A stretch of 64,000 nucleotides of DNA from Billgrantia montanilacus (GCF_003336675.1 NZ_QPII01000001.1:434001-498000), one strand, 5' to 3'; shown: positions 46,684 through 58,783, counted from the stretch's first letter. The notes: generated by a model not told the origin, from the letters alone. Made by a program: numbers and translations.

Positions 46684-47164
46684 TGAAGACCGACAGGTCG
46701 CCTTCGGTAGGCGTCTGGGGCGTGCTCTGGACGGTCAGGGGCGTGTCTATCTGGAGGGCGAGTTGGGGGCCGGCAAGACCACGCTCACGCGCGGTGTCCT
46801 GCGCGCCCATGGTCACCAGGGGGCCGTGAAGAGCCCGACCTACACCCTGGTGGAGCCTTACGAAATCGGTGGCAAGCGTCTCTACCATTTCGATCTCTAT
46901 CGACTGGGGGACCCGGAGGAGCTGGAGTTCATCGGTGGCCGCGACTTGTTCGCCGATGACGCTCTGTGCATTGTCGAGTGGCCAAGCCGGGGTGCGGGGT
47001 GGTTGCCGGAGCCCGACTTGTGTATCACCCTGAGCCTGAGCGAGCCGGGGCGTACCGCCAGCCTGGAGGCCTTCTCCGACCTGGGGCGTTCCGTCCTGGC
47101 GATGCTGTCGCAGGAGATGGCCTCTGACGACGTGATTATCGAGCAGGAACGCGAACAACAGTGA
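46664..47164 (+). CDS. tsaE: tRNA t6A biosynthesis ATPase TsaE
   Basis: The ATPase that drives the TsaBD complex for N6-threonylcarbamoyladenosine at tRNA A37. The 166 residues have Walker A 'LEGELGAGKTTLTRGVLRA', switch region 'VKSPTYTLVEPYEI' and 'YHFDLYRLGDPEELEFIG', all diagnostic. The ATG at 46664 lies inside the nnr 3' end; the stop overlaps the amidase start by 1 bp. Confidence 0.95.
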   Translation: MRVRLDDEDRQVAFGRRLGRALDGQGRVYLEGELGAGKTTLTRGVLRAHGHQGAVKSPTYTLVEPYEIGGKRLYHFDLYRLGDPEELEFIGGRDLFADDALCIVEWPSRGAGWLPEPDLCITLSLSEPGRTASLEAFSDLGRSVLAMLSQEMASDDVIIEQEREQQ

Positions 47165-48663
47165 TGATGACTCGATCCCTGCCTTCCCTATTTCGCTCGA
47201 GAGAGCCTTTTGCCACAGTGCTCTTGCGGCGCTGCGCGCTCTGCGCACTGCTGTTTTCGCTGTTGTTGCTCGCCCCACTGGCGCAGTCGGCGCAGGTCGA
47301 CAATGTGCGTCTCTGGGCCGCTCCCGATCATGCCCGCCTGGTCTTTGACCTCTCTGGCCATGCCGAGGCCGATATCTTCCTGCTCGACGATCCTCGGCGG
47401 CTGGTCATCGATCTCGACGACAGCGGCCTCAATACCGAGCTTTCCTCGTTGAACCTGGACGGCAGTGCCATTACTGCCGTGCGTAGCGGGGTGCGGGACG
47501 GCAATGGCTTGCGGGTGGTGCTGGAACTCTCCCGCGAGGTGGAGCCGCGCCACTTCACGTTGCCGCCCAATGACCAATATGGTCACCGTCTGGTGCTTGA
47601 TATGGAGTATCCGGGCGAAAGTGCGGTGGAGAACCCGATCGACCCCATCGAGGCAATGATCCGTGAACAGGAAATCGTCGCCGGTCGTGGCCGTGCCCAA
47701 GGAGCGGAGAGTCCGTCACGGGGGGGTGCCGACACCGCTCTAGCGAGCCAGCCTGCGGCCCCCCACCCCCGCCGCGATATCATCATCGCCATCGACCCTG
47801 GTCATGGGGGGGAGGACCCCGGCGCCATCGGGCCTGGCGGTACGCGTGAGAAAGATGTGGTCATGGAAATCAGTCGCCGGCTGCAGCGACTGGTGGACGA
47901 CACCGATGGCTTTCGAGCCGTGATGATTCGCGACGGGGACTATTATATTGGCTTGCGACAGCGCACCCGTATCGCTCGGGAGCAGAAGGCCGACTTCTTC
48001 GTTTCCATTCATGCCGATGCCTTCAACAGCCCCCGCCCCAACGGCAGTTCCGTTTATGCCCTCTCCCAGCGCGGTGCCACCTCGGAAACCGCCCAGTGGC
48101 TGGCGGCAAGCGAGAACCAGGCCGACCTGATCGGCGGCGTGGATGGCAACCTCTCGCTCAACGACAAGGATGAGGTGCTGCGAGGCGTACTGCTCGACCT
48201 GACCATGACCGCGACGCTCAATGACTCCCTGGCTATCGGTGGGCAGGTGCTGGATCAGTTGGGACGTGTCAATCGGTTGCACAAGTCGCGTGTCGAGCAG
48301 GCTGGCTTCATGGTGCTGAAGTCGCCCGATATTCCTTCGCTGCTGATCGAGACCGGTTTCATCTCCAACCCCGATGAAGAGCGACGCCTGCGTGACTCTG
48401 GCCACCAGCAGCAGATGGCTGAATCGATCTTCGCCGGGATGCGCTCTCATTTTCACAGCAATCCGCCCCCAGCCAGCCTGCTGGCCTGGCAGCGCGACAA
48501 TCAGCGCAGCCCCTCCGGCAACGAGTATCGAATCCAGCCGGGAGATACCCTGTCCCAGATCGCGGCACGCCATGGCGTGCCGGTGGGGCAGCTCAAGCAG
48601 GCCAACGAGCTGAACGGGGACGTGATTCGCGTCGGACAGGTGCTGAGGATCCCTCGCTCATGA
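47164..48663 (+). CDS. N-acetylmuramoyl-L-alanine amidase with AMIN and LysM domains (AmiB/AmiC-like)
   Basis: A periplasmic cell-separation amidase of 499 residues. The signal anchor/peptide is at about residues 18-40, the AMIN domain at about 42-130, and the Amidase_3 domain has zinc ligands in '[15 protein letters not shown]', '[10 protein letters not shown]' and '[12 protein letters not shown]' plus catalytic Glu in '[13 protein letters not shown]'. A C-terminal LysM domain '[19 protein letters not shown]' binds peptidoglycan. Position between tsaE and mutL corresponds to E. coli amiB. ATG 47164 is chosen; GTG 47161 and ATG 47167 are alternatives. Confidence 0.92.
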   Translation: MMTRSLPSLFRSREPFATVLLRRCALCALLFSLLLLAPLAQSAQVDNVRLWAAPDHARLVFDLSGHAEADIFLLDDPRRLVIDLDDSGLNTELSSLNLDGSAITAVRSGVRDGNGLRVVLELSREVEPRHFTLPPNDQYGHRLVLDMEYPGESAVENPIDPIEAMIREQEIVAGRGRAQGAESPSRGGADTALASQPAAPHPRRDIIIAIDPGHGGEDPGAIGPGGTREKDVVMEISRRLQRLVDDTDGFRAVMIRDGDYYIGLRQRTRIAREQKADFFVSIHADAFNSPRPNGSSVYALSQRGATSETAQWLAASENQADLIGGVDGNLSLNDKDEVLRGVLLDLTMTATLNDSLAIGGQVLDQLGRVNRLHKSRVEQAGFMVLKSPDIPSLLIETGFISNPDEERRLRDSGHQQQMAESIFAGMRSHFHSNPPPASLLAWQRDNQRSPSGNEYRIQPGDTLSQIAARHGVPVGQLKQANELNGDVIRVGQVLRIPRS

Positions 48664-50630
48664 CAGTGACTGACGAAACGCTTGAGGCGCGTCGTATACG
48701 GGTGCTCGACCCGCGGCTGGCCAACCAGATTGCCGCTGGCGAAGTGGTCGAGCGTCCGGCGTCGGTAGTCAAGGAACTGGTCGAGAATGCCATCGACGCC
48801 GGCAGTCGGCGGATCGAGGTGGAGCTCGAGGCGGGCGGCACCCGGCTGATTCGAGTGCGTGACGATGGCTGCGGTATCGGCGAGGAGGACCTGCCGTTGG
48901 CCCTGTCGCGTCATGCCACCAGCAAGATCGCATCATTGGAAGACCTCGAGGGGGTGGCCAGCCTGGGCTTTCGCGGCGAGGCGCTGGCCTCGATCAGCTC
49001 GGTGTCGCGGCTGGAGCTGATGGCCAACGTCGACGACGACCCCCGCAACGGGTGGCGAGTGGTCGCCGAAGGTCGCCAGATGGAGCCTCGTGTCACGCCG
49101 GCACCACACCCACGCGGGACCTCCCTGACGGTTCGCGACCTGTTCTTCAATACGCCGGCACGGCGCAAGTTCCTGCGTACCGAGAAGACCGAATACGGCC
49201 ATGTGGAAGAGGCGTTCCGTCGCCTGGCACTGTCGCGTTTCGATATAGCCTGGGTCCTTCGGCATAACCAGAAGACCGTGCATCAGCTGCCAGCCAGCCC
49301 CGATTCGGCTGCCCGCGAGCGGCGTATCAGTGCCTTGCTCGGCAAGGGCTTTCTCGACAACGCCCTGCACCTGGATCTCGAGGCCGGCAGCCTGAGGCTA
49401 TGGGGATGGGTTGGCTTGCCGACCCACTCCAGAGCCCAGGCCGATCAGCAGTACTTCTTCGTCAACGGCCGGGTGGTGCGTGATCGCCTGGTGGCCCACG
49501 CCATACGTCAGGCCTATCGGGACGTGCTGTTTCATGGCCGCCATCCTGTGTTCGTGCTCTACCTCGAGGTCGACCCCACGGTGGTGGACGTCAATGTTCA
49601 CCCCACCAAGCATGAAGTGCGCTTTCGGGACGGCCGCATGGTGCATGACTTTCTGTTCTCGAGCCTGCACCGGGCCCTGGCCGAGGCGCGTCCCGGCGAG
49701 CATGTCGCCGACGTGGTCGAGGGCGTGCCGGCGAGCGACGAGGCGGGTCGGGCTGGGCACGAGGTCCGTGAAAGGGGTGGGCGCTGGCAACAGCAGCCTA
49801 TGGCGCTGCACGCTCAGTCTGGCGGCGACGGCGAGCGGGTGACGCCGGATCGCGTGCGGGCCTTCATGAATGGCTATCGGGCGCTGCATCCGGAACATGA
49901 GGAGAGCCTGCTCACCCCCCAGCCGGCAGCGCCGGGTGCCGGCGCGACCTTGGCCGAGCGCCAGCCCGCGGTTGCAGATACCGGCGCCCTGTCGGCGCGA
50001 ACCACGTTGCCCGAAGAGGATGCCACCCGGGCGCCACCGCTGGGCTACGCCATTGCCCAGCTGCATGGTGTCTATATTCTCTCCGAGACGGAGCGTGGCC
50101 TGATGATCGTCGATATGCATGCTGCCCATGAGCGCATCGTCTACGAGCGCATGAAGCATCAGGTGCACGGTGATGCCGGGGATGATGGTGGACTGCAGGC
50201 TCAGCCGCTTCTGGTGCCGGTGTCGCTGGCGGCCAGCGCCGCGGAAGTCTCCACCGCGGAGGCCGAGCGAGACGCCTTCTCCCGGCTCGGTGTGGAGCTC
50301 GACGTGGCCGGCCCCGAGACCTTGCTGGTACGCCAGGTTCCGGCGCTGCTGATGGATGCCGATGTCGAGCCGTTGATTCGCGACATGCTGAGCGACCTGG
50401 AGCGCTACGGCCGGTCCGATCGCCTGGAAGCCCACGTCAACGAGCTGCTGGCCACCATGGCCTGCCATGGCAGCGTGCGAGCCAACCGGCGGCTGACGAT
50501 CGCGGAAATGAACGCATTGCTGCGTGACATGGAGCGCACCGAGCGCAGCGGCCAGTGCAATCACGGCCGTCCCACCTGGACCGAGATGTCCCTCAAGGAA
50601 CTGGACCGGCTCTTTATGAGAGGGCAGTAG
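48660..50630 (+). CDS. mutL: DNA mismatch repair protein MutL
   Basis: The mismatch-repair matchmaker, 656 residues. The N-terminal GHKL ATPase shows '[20 protein letters not shown]', '[19 protein letters not shown]' and '[13 protein letters not shown]'. A low-complexity linker spans about residues 345-460. The C-terminal dimerisation domain has '[14 protein letters not shown]', which fits the endonuclease motif DQHA(X)2E(X)4E with Gln to Met, and '[17 protein letters not shown]'. The ATG overlaps the amidase stop (ATGA). Confidence 0.95.
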   Translation: MTVTDETLEARRIRVLDPRLANQIAAGEVVERPASVVKELVENAIDAGSRRIEVELEAGGTRLIRVRDDGCGIGEEDLPLALSRHATSKIASLEDLEGVASLGFRGEALASISSVSRLELMANVDDDPRNGWRVVAEGRQMEPRVTPAPHPRGTSLTVRDLFFNTPARRKFLRTEKTEYGHVEEAFRRLALSRFDIAWVLRHNQKTVHQLPASPDSAARERRISALLGKGFLDNALHLDLEAGSLRLWGWVGLPTHSRAQADQQYFFVNGRVVRDRLVAHAIRQAYRDVLFHGRHPVFVLYLEVDPTVVDVNVHPTKHEVRFRDGRMVHDFLFSSLHRALAEARPGEHVADVVEGVPASDEAGRAGHEVRERGGRWQQQPMALHAQSGGDGERVTPDRVRAFMNGYRALHPEHEESLLTPQPAAPGAGATLAERQPAVADTGALSARTTLPEEDATRAPPLGYAIAQLHGVYILSETERGLMIVDMHAAHERIVYERMKHQVHGDAGDDGGLQAQPLLVPVSLAASAAEVSTAEAERDAFSRLGVELDVAGPETLLVRQVPALLMDADVEPLIRDMLSDLERYGRSDRLEAHVNELLATMACHGSVRANRRLTIAEMNALLRDMERTERSGQCNHGRPTWTEMSLKELDRLFMRGQ

Positions 50631-50989
50631 CAAACGTTAGGTTCATCGAATTTTGGCGTGAACCTGCTCTGCATAGGCTGCATTGCGGAAGGGGGCTCGA
50701 CGACAGCGACGCAGGCGCTCCTTGTTGGAGCGCTCGGTTCGGCGCTCCGAGTTCCCATCGCGACTGGCGCCGATAGGCGCCCGGCGGAGGCTGCCGTGCT
50801 GGCAATAACCGCGACCATCGGTAACGCCGCCGGGAGTCCTTTGGCCTCCAGTCGTGATCTGAAGATACTCCTACAGCGCGGCCATGACTTCCCTTGCCAT
50901 TTCACGCCAAAGTGTGAAGATCCAAAGGTTATCCACCTGCGTGCGAGAAGCGCCGGCTCAGCTTCTCTGCTCCAAGCCCGAGACATTTG
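50631..50989 (+). other. Gene-free gap between mutL and miaA
   Basis: About 360 bp without a supported gene. Open frames exist on both strands but show no recognisable protein. Two short inverted GC-rich motifs, for example GAGCGCTCGG..GGCGCTCCG near 50730-50750, could fold. In E. coli these genes are almost contiguous, so the gap is unusual; it may hold the promoter for miaA-hfq, and I saw no clear -35/-10 pair. Confidence 0.35.
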
Positions 50990-51940
50990 ATGCCAGATAC
51001 CCGTCCCCCCGCCATCCTGCTGATGGGTCCCACCGCCGCCGGCAAGACCGACCTGGCCATGACGCTGCATGAGCGCCTCGGGTGTGACCTGATCAGCATG
51101 GATTCGGCCATGGTCTATCGCGGCATGGATATCGGCAGCGCCAAGCCCTCGCCCCAGGAACTTGTCCGGGCGCCGCACCGCCTGATCGACATACGTGACC
51201 CGGCCGAGCCCTATTCGGCGGCGGATTTCCGCGATGACGCACTTCGCGAGATGCGACAAATCACCGCAGCGGGCCGGGTGCCACTGCTGGTGGGCGGCAC
51301 CATGATGTATGCCAAGCGCCTGCTGGAGGGCGTAGCCAACCTGCCGCCGGCCGATCCGGCGATTCGTGCTGAACTGAAGCGTGAGGTCGAACGGGATGGG
51401 CTCACCGCCCTCCATGCGTCACTGGCACGCATCGATCCCGAGTCCGCCCAGCGCATCCATCCCAACGATCCCCAGCGTCTTATGCGGGCCATGGAAGTCT
51501 ATCGTGCCTGCAACCATACGCTCACTGAACTCTGGCGCCGGCAACGTTCTGAAACCTTCCCGTGGCATGTGTTGTCGATAGGTATCACGCCGTTCGAGCG
51601 TCGCATCCTGCATCAGCGTATTGCCGGACGTTTCGATGCCATGCTGGAGGCCGGCTTGATCGAGGAAGTGATGGCGCTTCGTGCCCGAGGCGATCTCCAC
51701 CCTGAGCTGCCCTCCATGAAGAGTGTGGGCTATCGTCAGGTATGGGACTATCTCGATGGTAAGCTCGATGGCCAGGGTGATATCGAGCAGCTGAGCCATC
51801 GCACCATCGTTGCGACACGGCAGTTGGCAAAGCGTCAATTGACATGGTTACGTGGCTGGCCGGGACTACACTGGGTCGATACCCAGGGTAACGATGCATT
51901 GGGTGAGGTCCTGAAACTCGTGCGCGAATTCGGCTCTTAG
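50990..51940 (+). CDS. miaA: tRNA dimethylallyltransferase MiaA
   Basis: Prenylates A37 of UNN-reading tRNAs using dimethylallyl diphosphate. The 316-residue protein has P-loop '[14 protein letters not shown]', '[20 protein letters not shown]' and '[17 protein letters not shown]', all typical; '[15 protein letters not shown]' near the C-terminus also fits. The ATG at 50990 is preferred over the preceding TTG. Hfq follows after 125 bp, as in other gammaproteobacteria. Confidence 0.95.
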   Translation: MPDTRPPAILLMGPTAAGKTDLAMTLHERLGCDLISMDSAMVYRGMDIGSAKPSPQELVRAPHRLIDIRDPAEPYSAADFRDDALREMRQITAAGRVPLLVGGTMMYAKRLLEGVANLPPADPAIRAELKREVERDGLTALHASLARIDPESAQRIHPNDPQRLMRAMEVYRACNHTLTELWRRQRSETFPWHVLSIGITPFERRILHQRIAGRFDAMLEAGLIEEVMALRARGDLHPELPSMKSVGYRQVWDYLDGKLDGQGDIEQLSHRTIVATRQLAKRQLTWLRGWPGLHWVDTQGNDALGEVLKLVREFGS

Positions 51941-52065
51941 CGTAAGATGTTGGCTTCGAGTGGCCGGGTGACCAGGCCGAGCCGGCATGGTGTCATGCCG
52001 CATTAGGCAGACAACCCAAGAACACAACTTCCACCCCTCATGAGAATGTTTTAGGGAGAGGTAGC

Positions 52066-52317
52066 ATGTCCAAAGGGCAATCCCTTCAAGACCCGTACCT
52101 GAATATCCTGCGCAAGGAGCGCATTCCGGTGTCGATTTTCCTGGTCAACGGCATCAAGCTGCAGGGGCAGATCGAATCATTCGATCAGTTCGTCATCCTG
52201 CTGCGCAATACCGTCAGCCAGATGGTATACAAGCATGCCATTTCCACGGTGGTGCCATCGCGCAACGTGCGCCTGCCACCGCAGGATCCAGCGGCTCAGC
52301 CGGACAGCAACGAGTGA
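52066..52317 (+). CDS. hfq: RNA chaperone Hfq
   Basis: The hexameric Sm-like chaperone for small RNAs. At 83 residues it is a short-tailed form. Sm1 has '[20 protein letters not shown]' and Sm2 '[15 protein letters not shown]'; proximal-site Gln and the 'YKHA' signature are intact. The C-terminal tail after the core is about 17 residues, much shorter than in E. coli (102 aa total). GGGAGAGG precedes the ATG. It is followed 9 nt later by hflX. Confidence 0.97.
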   Translation: MSKGQSLQDPYLNILRKERIPVSIFLVNGIKLQGQIESFDQFVILLRNTVSQMVYKHAISTVVPSRNVRLPPQDPAAQPDSNE

Positions 52318-52326
52318 GGATATTGA

Positions 52327-53649
52327 TTGTTTTTTGAACGTCCCGATGCCGGCGAAACGGCAGTACTGGTTCATGTGGACTTTCAGGATGAGCGTGAGCG
52401 CGAGGATCCAGGGGAATTCCTGGAGCTGGTGCGTTCCGCGGGCGCCGAGCCGGCCACCCTGCTGAGTGGTAGCCGGCATCGGCCCGATTCGCGGACCTTC
52501 ATCGGTAGCGGCAAGGTCGAGGAACTGCGAGAAACGCTGAGTGTGCACGGCGCCGAACTGGTGATCTTCAACCATGCTCTGAGTCCTTCGCAGGAGCGCA
52601 ACCTGGAGCAGGTGCTCAAGTGCCGTGTGCTTGATCGTACGGGGCTCATCCTCGATATCTTCGCCCAGCGGGCGCGTACCCATGAAGGCAAGCTGCAGGT
52701 CGAGCTGGCTCAGTTGGAGTACATGTCCACACGGCTGGTGCGCGGCTGGACCCACCTGGAGCGACAGAAGGGCGGTATCGGCCTGCGCGGGCCCGGTGAA
52801 ACCCAGCTCGAGACCGACCGGCGACTGCTGAGAGCGCGCATCAAGGCGATCCACAAACGACTCGACAAGGTGCGTAGCCAGCGCGCCCAGAATCGGCGTG
52901 CCCGTGCCCGGGCGGAGATACCCAGCGTTTCTCTGGTTGGCTATACCAACGCTGGCAAGTCGACGCTGTTCAATGCGTTGACCGAATCGAAGGTCTATAC
53001 CGCCGATCAGCTGTTCGCTACCCTCGACCCGACCCTGAGACGCCTGGAAATCGGCGATGTGGGCCCCGTGGTATTGGCCGATACCGTAGGTTTCATTCGC
53101 CACCTGCCGCACAAGCTGGTGGAGGCGTTTCAGGCCACCCTTCAGGAGGCCGCCGAAGCCGCCCTGTTGGTGCATGTCATCGATGCCGCAGACCCCGACC
53201 GCGAGCGTAATATTGCCGAGGTCGAGGGCGTGCTGAATGAAATCGGTGCCCTGGACGTGCCGATGCTCAAGGTAATGAACAAGATCGACCTGCTCGACAG
53301 CGCCCCGCGAATCGAGCGTGACGGCCATGGCCGCCCCGAGGTGGTCTGGCTGTCCGCACGGGAGGACAGGGGGCTCGAGTTGTTGGAAGAGGCGCTGTCG
53401 GAGTGCCTCGCTGAAGACGTGATCGATTTTTCCCTGACTCTGTCGCCGGAACAGGGGCGACTGCGGGCAGGCTTGCATGAGCTCGGCGCCGTCAGGGAAG
53501 AGCATTTCGAGGAACCGGAAGGCGGAGTGGAGCTCAGGGTGCGCCTGCCCCGACGCGACTTCCTGCAGCTGATGGCCCGACTGGGCGAGCGGGCAGAGGA
53601 CTACCTTCCTACCGAACTGTGTGAGCGCCCGGTTTGGGAGGACAGATAG
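52327..53649 (+). CDS. hflX: Ribosome-associated GTPase HflX
   Basis: A GTPase that splits stalled or heat-damaged ribosomes. The 440 residues contain the N-terminal HflX domain ('FNHALSPSQERNLEQVL', 'DRTGLILDIFAQRARTHEG') and the GTPase domain with 'VSLVGYTNAGKSTLFNALT' and 'LADTVGFIRHLPHKLVEAF'. The start is a TTG at 52327, supported by GAGGAT upstream and by alignment of 'FFERPDAGETAVLVHV' with family N-termini; no ATG lies nearby. Confidence 0.93.
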   Translation: MFFERPDAGETAVLVHVDFQDEREREDPGEFLELVRSAGAEPATLLSGSRHRPDSRTFIGSGKVEELRETLSVHGAELVIFNHALSPSQERNLEQVLKCRVLDRTGLILDIFAQRARTHEGKLQVELAQLEYMSTRLVRGWTHLERQKGGIGLRGPGETQLETDRRLLRARIKAIHKRLDKVRSQRAQNRRARARAEIPSVSLVGYTNAGKSTLFNALTESKVYTADQLFATLDPTLRRLEIGDVGPVVLADTVGFIRHLPHKLVEAFQATLQEAAEAALLVHVIDAADPDRERNIAEVEGVLNEIGALDVPMLKVMNKIDLLDSAPRIERDGHGRPEVVWLSAREDRGLELLEEALSECLAEDVIDFSLTLSPEQGRLRAGLHELGAVREEHFEEPEGGVELRVRLPRRDFLQLMARLGERAEDYLPTELCERPVWEDR

Positions 53650-53789
53650 CCCCGGCTGTCTGGCCGAGTGGACCGGCTTCCCTATAACAGAATAGCCAGG
53701 CGCCGTTGGCGCCGACGACAGGATGGCAACCGACTCCCCCACCGCCCGGACGATGGTGGCGGGGAGGCAACGCAGAGTGGAGACGACGT

Positions 53790-55022
53790 ATGGCTTGGAA
53801 TGAGCCTGGTGGCGGTGGCAACCAGAATGACCCCTGGAGCGGAGGGGGCCGACGCGGCGGCGGTAACGGCGGCGGCGGTAACCGTGGCGGTAACCAGGGG
53901 CCACCCGACCTCGATGAAGCCCTGAAGAAATTTCAGGACAAGCTCAACAGCATGCTTGGCGGCCGCGGTGGCAAGGGTGGCGGTGGCCGGGGCGGCAAGG
54001 GGGGCAGTGGCAAGCCGCGCAACACCTTGGCATTGCCTGGCCTGCTGCTCGTCATTGCCCTGGCGATCTGGGGGGCATCGGGTTTCTACCTGGTCGACCA
54101 GGCAGAGCGTGGTGTGGTGCTGCGCTTCGGCAAGTTCCAGGACGTGGTCACCCCCGGCCTGCACTGGAATCCGCCCCTGATCGATGATGTGCGCATGGTC
54201 AACGTGACCCGGGTGCGTTCGCTGACCCAGTCACAGGCGATGCTGACTCGCGACGAGAATATCGTCGAGGTCGAGATCTCGGCCCAGTACCAAGTCAACA
54301 GCCCGCGTGACTTCGTGCTCAACGTGCGCAACCCCCAGCTGTCGATCGAGAATGCGCTGGATTCCGCGCTGCGTCACGTGGTCGGTGGCACCGACATGAT
54401 CGAGATTCTCACCTCCGGGCGGGAAATTCTCGGTAGCTCCGTCGCCAGCCGCCTGCAGAGCTATCTGGACAGCTACGGCACCGGTATTCGTCTGCAGACC
54501 ATCAACATCGAGTCCACCTCAGCGCCGGGCCCGGTCATCGACGCCTTCGATGACGTCATCAGGGCACGCGAGGATCGGCAGCGGACCATCAACGAGGGCA
54601 TGGCCTACGCCAATGCCATCATTCCTGCCGCTCAAGGTCAGGCGCAGCGCCTGGTCGAGCAGGGTCAGGGTTACCGTGAGTCGGTGGTTGCCGAGGCCCA
54701 GGGTCAGGCCAACCGCTTCAATTCACTGCTGGTCCAGTACCGCAATGCGCCGGAAATCATGCGTGAGCGTCTCTACCTGGATGCCATCGCAGAGGTCTTC
54801 GGCGAGACGCCGAAGGTGCTGATCGACGTCAGCGATGAGACACCGCTGATGTATCTGCCTCTCGACCAGCGTCCCGGCGGAGCCCGCAGCGGCGAAGGCG
54901 ATGGCGACGGTGCACGTGGCGAGAGCGGCGAGCTGGATCCGCGCGTGCTCGAGCGGCTCCGTACCACCTCCTCCTCGCAGGGCGGTGGCAGCAACAGTGG
55001 TATCCGCAGGGAGGGCCGCTAA
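53790..55022 (+). CDS. hflK: FtsH modulator HflK
   Basis: A membrane SPFH/prohibitin protein that with HflC forms a cage around FtsH and modulates proteolysis. The 410 residues begin with a Gly-rich cytoplasmic stretch (about residues 6-75), then one transmembrane helix (about 78-96) and the band-7 domain with 'GVVLRFGKFQDVVTPGLHW'. The tail is low-complexity. The ATG at 53790 (MAWNEPGGGG) matches family starts; the hflX-hflK gap is 140 bp with GC-rich inverted repeats. It abuts hflC directly. Confidence 0.93.
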   Translation: MAWNEPGGGGNQNDPWSGGGRRGGGNGGGGNRGGNQGPPDLDEALKKFQDKLNSMLGGRGGKGGGGRGGKGGSGKPRNTLALPGLLLVIALAIWGASGFYLVDQAERGVVLRFGKFQDVVTPGLHWNPPLIDDVRMVNVTRVRSLTQSQAMLTRDENIVEVEISAQYQVNSPRDFVLNVRNPQLSIENALDSALRHVVGGTDMIEILTSGREILGSSVASRLQSYLDSYGTGIRLQTINIESTSAPGPVIDAFDDVIRAREDRQRTINEGMAYANAIIPAAQGQAQRLVEQGQGYRESVVAEAQGQANRFNSLLVQYRNAPEIMRERLYLDAIAEVFGETPKVLIDVSDETPLMYLPLDQRPGGARSGEGDGDGARGESGELDPRVLERLRTTSSSQGGGSNSGIRREGR

Positions 55023-55907
55023 ATGATCAATAATCGTTCACTGATTATCGTGGGAACCCTGGCTGCCGCTGCCTGGCTTGCCAGCAATACTCTCTACGTG
55101 GTCGACGAGACCGAGCGTGCCGTCAAGCTGCGCTTCGGTGAGGTCATCGAGGAGAACATCCAGCCGGGCCTTCACTTCAAGGTGCCGATCACCCAGACCA
55201 TACGCAAGTTCGATACCCGCGTACTGACGCTGGATACCGATACCAGCCGCTACCTGACTCTCGAGCAGAAGGCGGTGATCGTCGACTCCTTCGTCAAGTG
55301 GCAGGTGGTCAACCCGACGCGTTACTACGAGGCGACAGCCGGCGACGAGCTGATGGCGATCCGCCTGATCCAGCCGCGGGTCGACGAGAGCCTGCGTAAC
55401 GAGTTCGGTCGCCTGGACCTGCAGCAGATCATCGCCGAGCGCCGCGACGACCTGATGATCCGCCCGACCGAGGAACTCGACACGCTGATGCGCGAAGAAC
55501 TCGGGGTCTCGATACTCGATATCCGGGTCAAGCGGATCGACCTGCCGGAAGACGTCTCGGCGGCGGTCTATGATCGCATGCGCTCCGAGCGTGAGCGGGA
55601 GGCCCGCGAGTGGCGCGCCCAGGGCCAGGAAGAGGCTGAGCGTATTCGCGCCAATGCCGATCGTCGTCGTCAGGTGCTTCTGGCGCAGGCTACCGAGCGT
55701 GCCGAAACGCTGCGCGGTGAAGGCGACGCCGAAGCGGCGGGGATCTTCTCCGAGGCGTACAGCCAGGACCAGGAGTTCTTCTCCTTCTGGCGTAGCCTCA
55801 ACGCCTATCGTGATAGCTTCGACGGTGAGCAGGATATGCTGGTGCTGGACACTTCCAGCGACTTCTTCCGCTACCTCAAGTCGCCGTTTCCTGAGCCGCA
55901 GGACTGA
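55023..55907 (+). CDS. hflC: FtsH modulator HflC
   Basis: The partner of HflK, 294 residues, with an N-terminal transmembrane anchor (about residues 7-26) and SPFH domain 'RAVKLRFGEVIEENIQPGLH'. The C-terminal coiled-coil is rich in Arg/Glu ('ERIRANADRRRQVLLAQATE') and ends near 'DFFRYLKSPFPEPQ', as in E. coli. It starts at the base after the hflK stop codon. Confidence 0.94.
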   Translation: MINNRSLIIVGTLAAAAWLASNTLYVVDETERAVKLRFGEVIEENIQPGLHFKVPITQTIRKFDTRVLTLDTDTSRYLTLEQKAVIVDSFVKWQVVNPTRYYEATAGDELMAIRLIQPRVDESLRNEFGRLDLQQIIAERRDDLMIRPTEELDTLMREELGVSILDIRVKRIDLPEDVSAAVYDRMRSEREREAREWRAQGQEEAERIRANADRRRQVLLAQATERAETLRGEGDAEAAGIFSEAYSQDQEFFSFWRSLNAYRDSFDGEQDMLVLDTSSDFFRYLKSPFPEPQD

Positions 55908-56027
55908 GCACGGCTAAGCGCGGAAGGGGCGGGGAGCACCCTGGATGGTGTTTCCTGCCGCTTCCATGAGCCTCATCAACGGCTCCTGGCGGGGTTCAAC
56001 CCGCCGTCAAACGTGATAGAATCCTTG

Positions 56028-56051
56028 AACCGGGCGTGGCCCGGTTTTTTT
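56028..56051 (+). terminator. Rho-independent terminator after hflC
   Basis: Stem AACCGGG/CCCGGTT with loop CGTGG and a run of seven T (56045-56051). A second hairpin with GGAAG/CTTCC ends lies at 55922-55965, nearer the hflC stop. Together they close the hfq-hflX-hflK-hflC unit before hisZ. Confidence 0.85.
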
Positions 56052-56116
56052 GTGGGCATTCTTTGGTAACGGTACTCCTTTCCGCCCGCTCCCAATCGTC
56101 TTGCAGGATTGACAAC

Positions 56117-57292
56117 ATGACCATTGCTGACCGCTGGCTGCTGCCCGACGGCATGGACGAAGTGCTGCCGCCTCAGGCGAGCCGCATGGAAGAGCTGCGC
56201 CGAGCGCTGCTCGATCTCTATCACTGCTGGGGTTACGATCAGGTAATGCCGCCACCGGTGGAGTTTCTCGACTCCCTGCTGACCGGTACGGGCACCGACC
56301 TTGATCTGCAGACCTTCAAGCTGACCGACCAGTTGACCGGTCGGATGATGGGGGTCAGCGCCGACGTGACGCCCCAGGTGGCACGGATGGACGCTCACTC
56401 GATGCGACACCAGGGGCCTGCCAGGCTCTGTTACTGCACCAACGTGCTGCGCGCCAAGGCCGACCAGCATCAGGGTGGGCGTAGCCCGGTGCAGGTCGGC
56501 GTCGAGCTGTTTGGCCATGCCGGCCTGGAAGCCGACCTTGAGATTCTGCTGTTGGCGTTGACCAGTCTCAAGCTGGCGGGCGCCGAGGAGCTGCATCTGG
56601 CCCTTGGCCATATCGGCATCTACCGCAGCCTGGTCGAGGCGGCAGAACTCGACAGTGATCAGGAGAGGGCGCTATTCGAGGCGCTCGAGTTGAAGTCGCC
56701 TGGCGCCTTGTCGGAGCAGGTCGCTGCCAGCGTGTCGGATCCGGCATTGGCGGCAATGCTCATGGCACTGGGCGAGCTGCACGGTGGGCCGGAGATACTG
56801 GACGAGGCCCGCGATCGCTTTGCCGGGGCTCCGGTTGCGGTATCGGAGGCCCTGGCTCAGTTGCGCGCGCTATATCAGGGTGTGCTGGAAGCCCACCCCC
56901 AGGTCGAGCTCTATTTCGATCTTGCCGAGCTGCGAGGCTACCGTTACCACACCGGCATGATGTTCGCGGCTTTCGTCCCCGGCTATGGCCAGGCGTTGGC
57001 CAAGGGCGGACGCTATGATGACACCGGAAGGGCTTTCGGTCGTGCGCGACCGGCGACGGGCTTTTCCATGGATCTCAAGCTTCTGGCCAGCCTGGTACAG
57101 AGCGAGCCGGCCTGTGACGGCATCTGGGCGCCGGCCCAGGGAGAGGGCGCTGGCGAAGCCATCGCGGCGCTGCGTGAGCGAGGCGAGCGAGTGGTGCAGG
57201 CCTTGCCGGGCCAAGCCACCGCTCCCGAGGCGCATCGCTGCAACCGTCGGCTGGTCTATAGCGATGGTCACTGGCAAATAGTGGCACTTTAG
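56117..57292 (+). CDS. hisZ: ATP phosphoribosyltransferase regulatory subunit HisZ
   Basis: A class II aminoacyl-tRNA-synthetase-like regulatory subunit for short-form HisG in histidine biosynthesis. The 391 residues have 'DRWLLPDGMDEVLPPQA' and motif-2-like 'CYCTNVLRAKADQHQGGRS', but motif 3 is degraded, as expected for non-aminoacylating HisZ; 'YRYHTGMMFAAFVPG' is typical. The ATG at 56117 is chosen. No hisG is nearby, which is usual where hisZ sits beside purA. Confidence 0.93.
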   Translation: MTIADRWLLPDGMDEVLPPQASRMEELRRALLDLYHCWGYDQVMPPPVEFLDSLLTGTGTDLDLQTFKLTDQLTGRMMGVSADVTPQVARMDAHSMRHQGPARLCYCTNVLRAKADQHQGGRSPVQVGVELFGHAGLEADLEILLLALTSLKLAGAEELHLALGHIGIYRSLVEAAELDSDQERALFEALELKSPGALSEQVAASVSDPALAAMLMALGELHGGPEILDEARDRFAGAPVAVSEALAQLRALYQGVLEAHPQVELYFDLAELRGYRYHTGMMFAAFVPGYGQALAKGGRYDDTGRAFGRARPATGFSMDLKLLASLVQSEPACDGIWAPAQGEGAGEAIAALRERGERVVQALPGQATAPEAHRCNRRLVYSDGHWQIVAL

Positions 57293-58693
<1,401 letters not shown>

Positions 58694-58722
58694 TGGGGCT
58701 CAGTCGAAATCGAAGATAGAAA

Positions 58723-58758
58723 AAAGCAACAAGCCGGCCTGGGCTGGCTTGTTGCTTT
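58723..58758. terminator. Bidirectional terminator between purA and the AlgL-like gene
   Basis: A 13-bp perfect stem AAAGCAACAAGCC/GGCTTGTTGCTTT with a 10-nt loop; preceded by A residues and ending in T residues, so it can act on both strands. It sits between the converging purA and the minus-strand lyase gene. Confidence 0.88.
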
Positions 58759-58783
58759 GAGCGTTAGGATAAATCCAGGGGGC

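Noticed and set aside
50658..50990. 110-codon plus-strand frame between mutL and miaA, and an opposite minus-strand frame
   Set aside because: No domain, no good ribosome-binding site, and both strands are open, as expected by chance at this GC content.
55922..55965. Hairpin after hflC with CTGGAT loop as another structured element
   Set aside because: It has only one hairpin and lacks the second hairpin and three-way layout; it is better read as part of the hflC 3' region.
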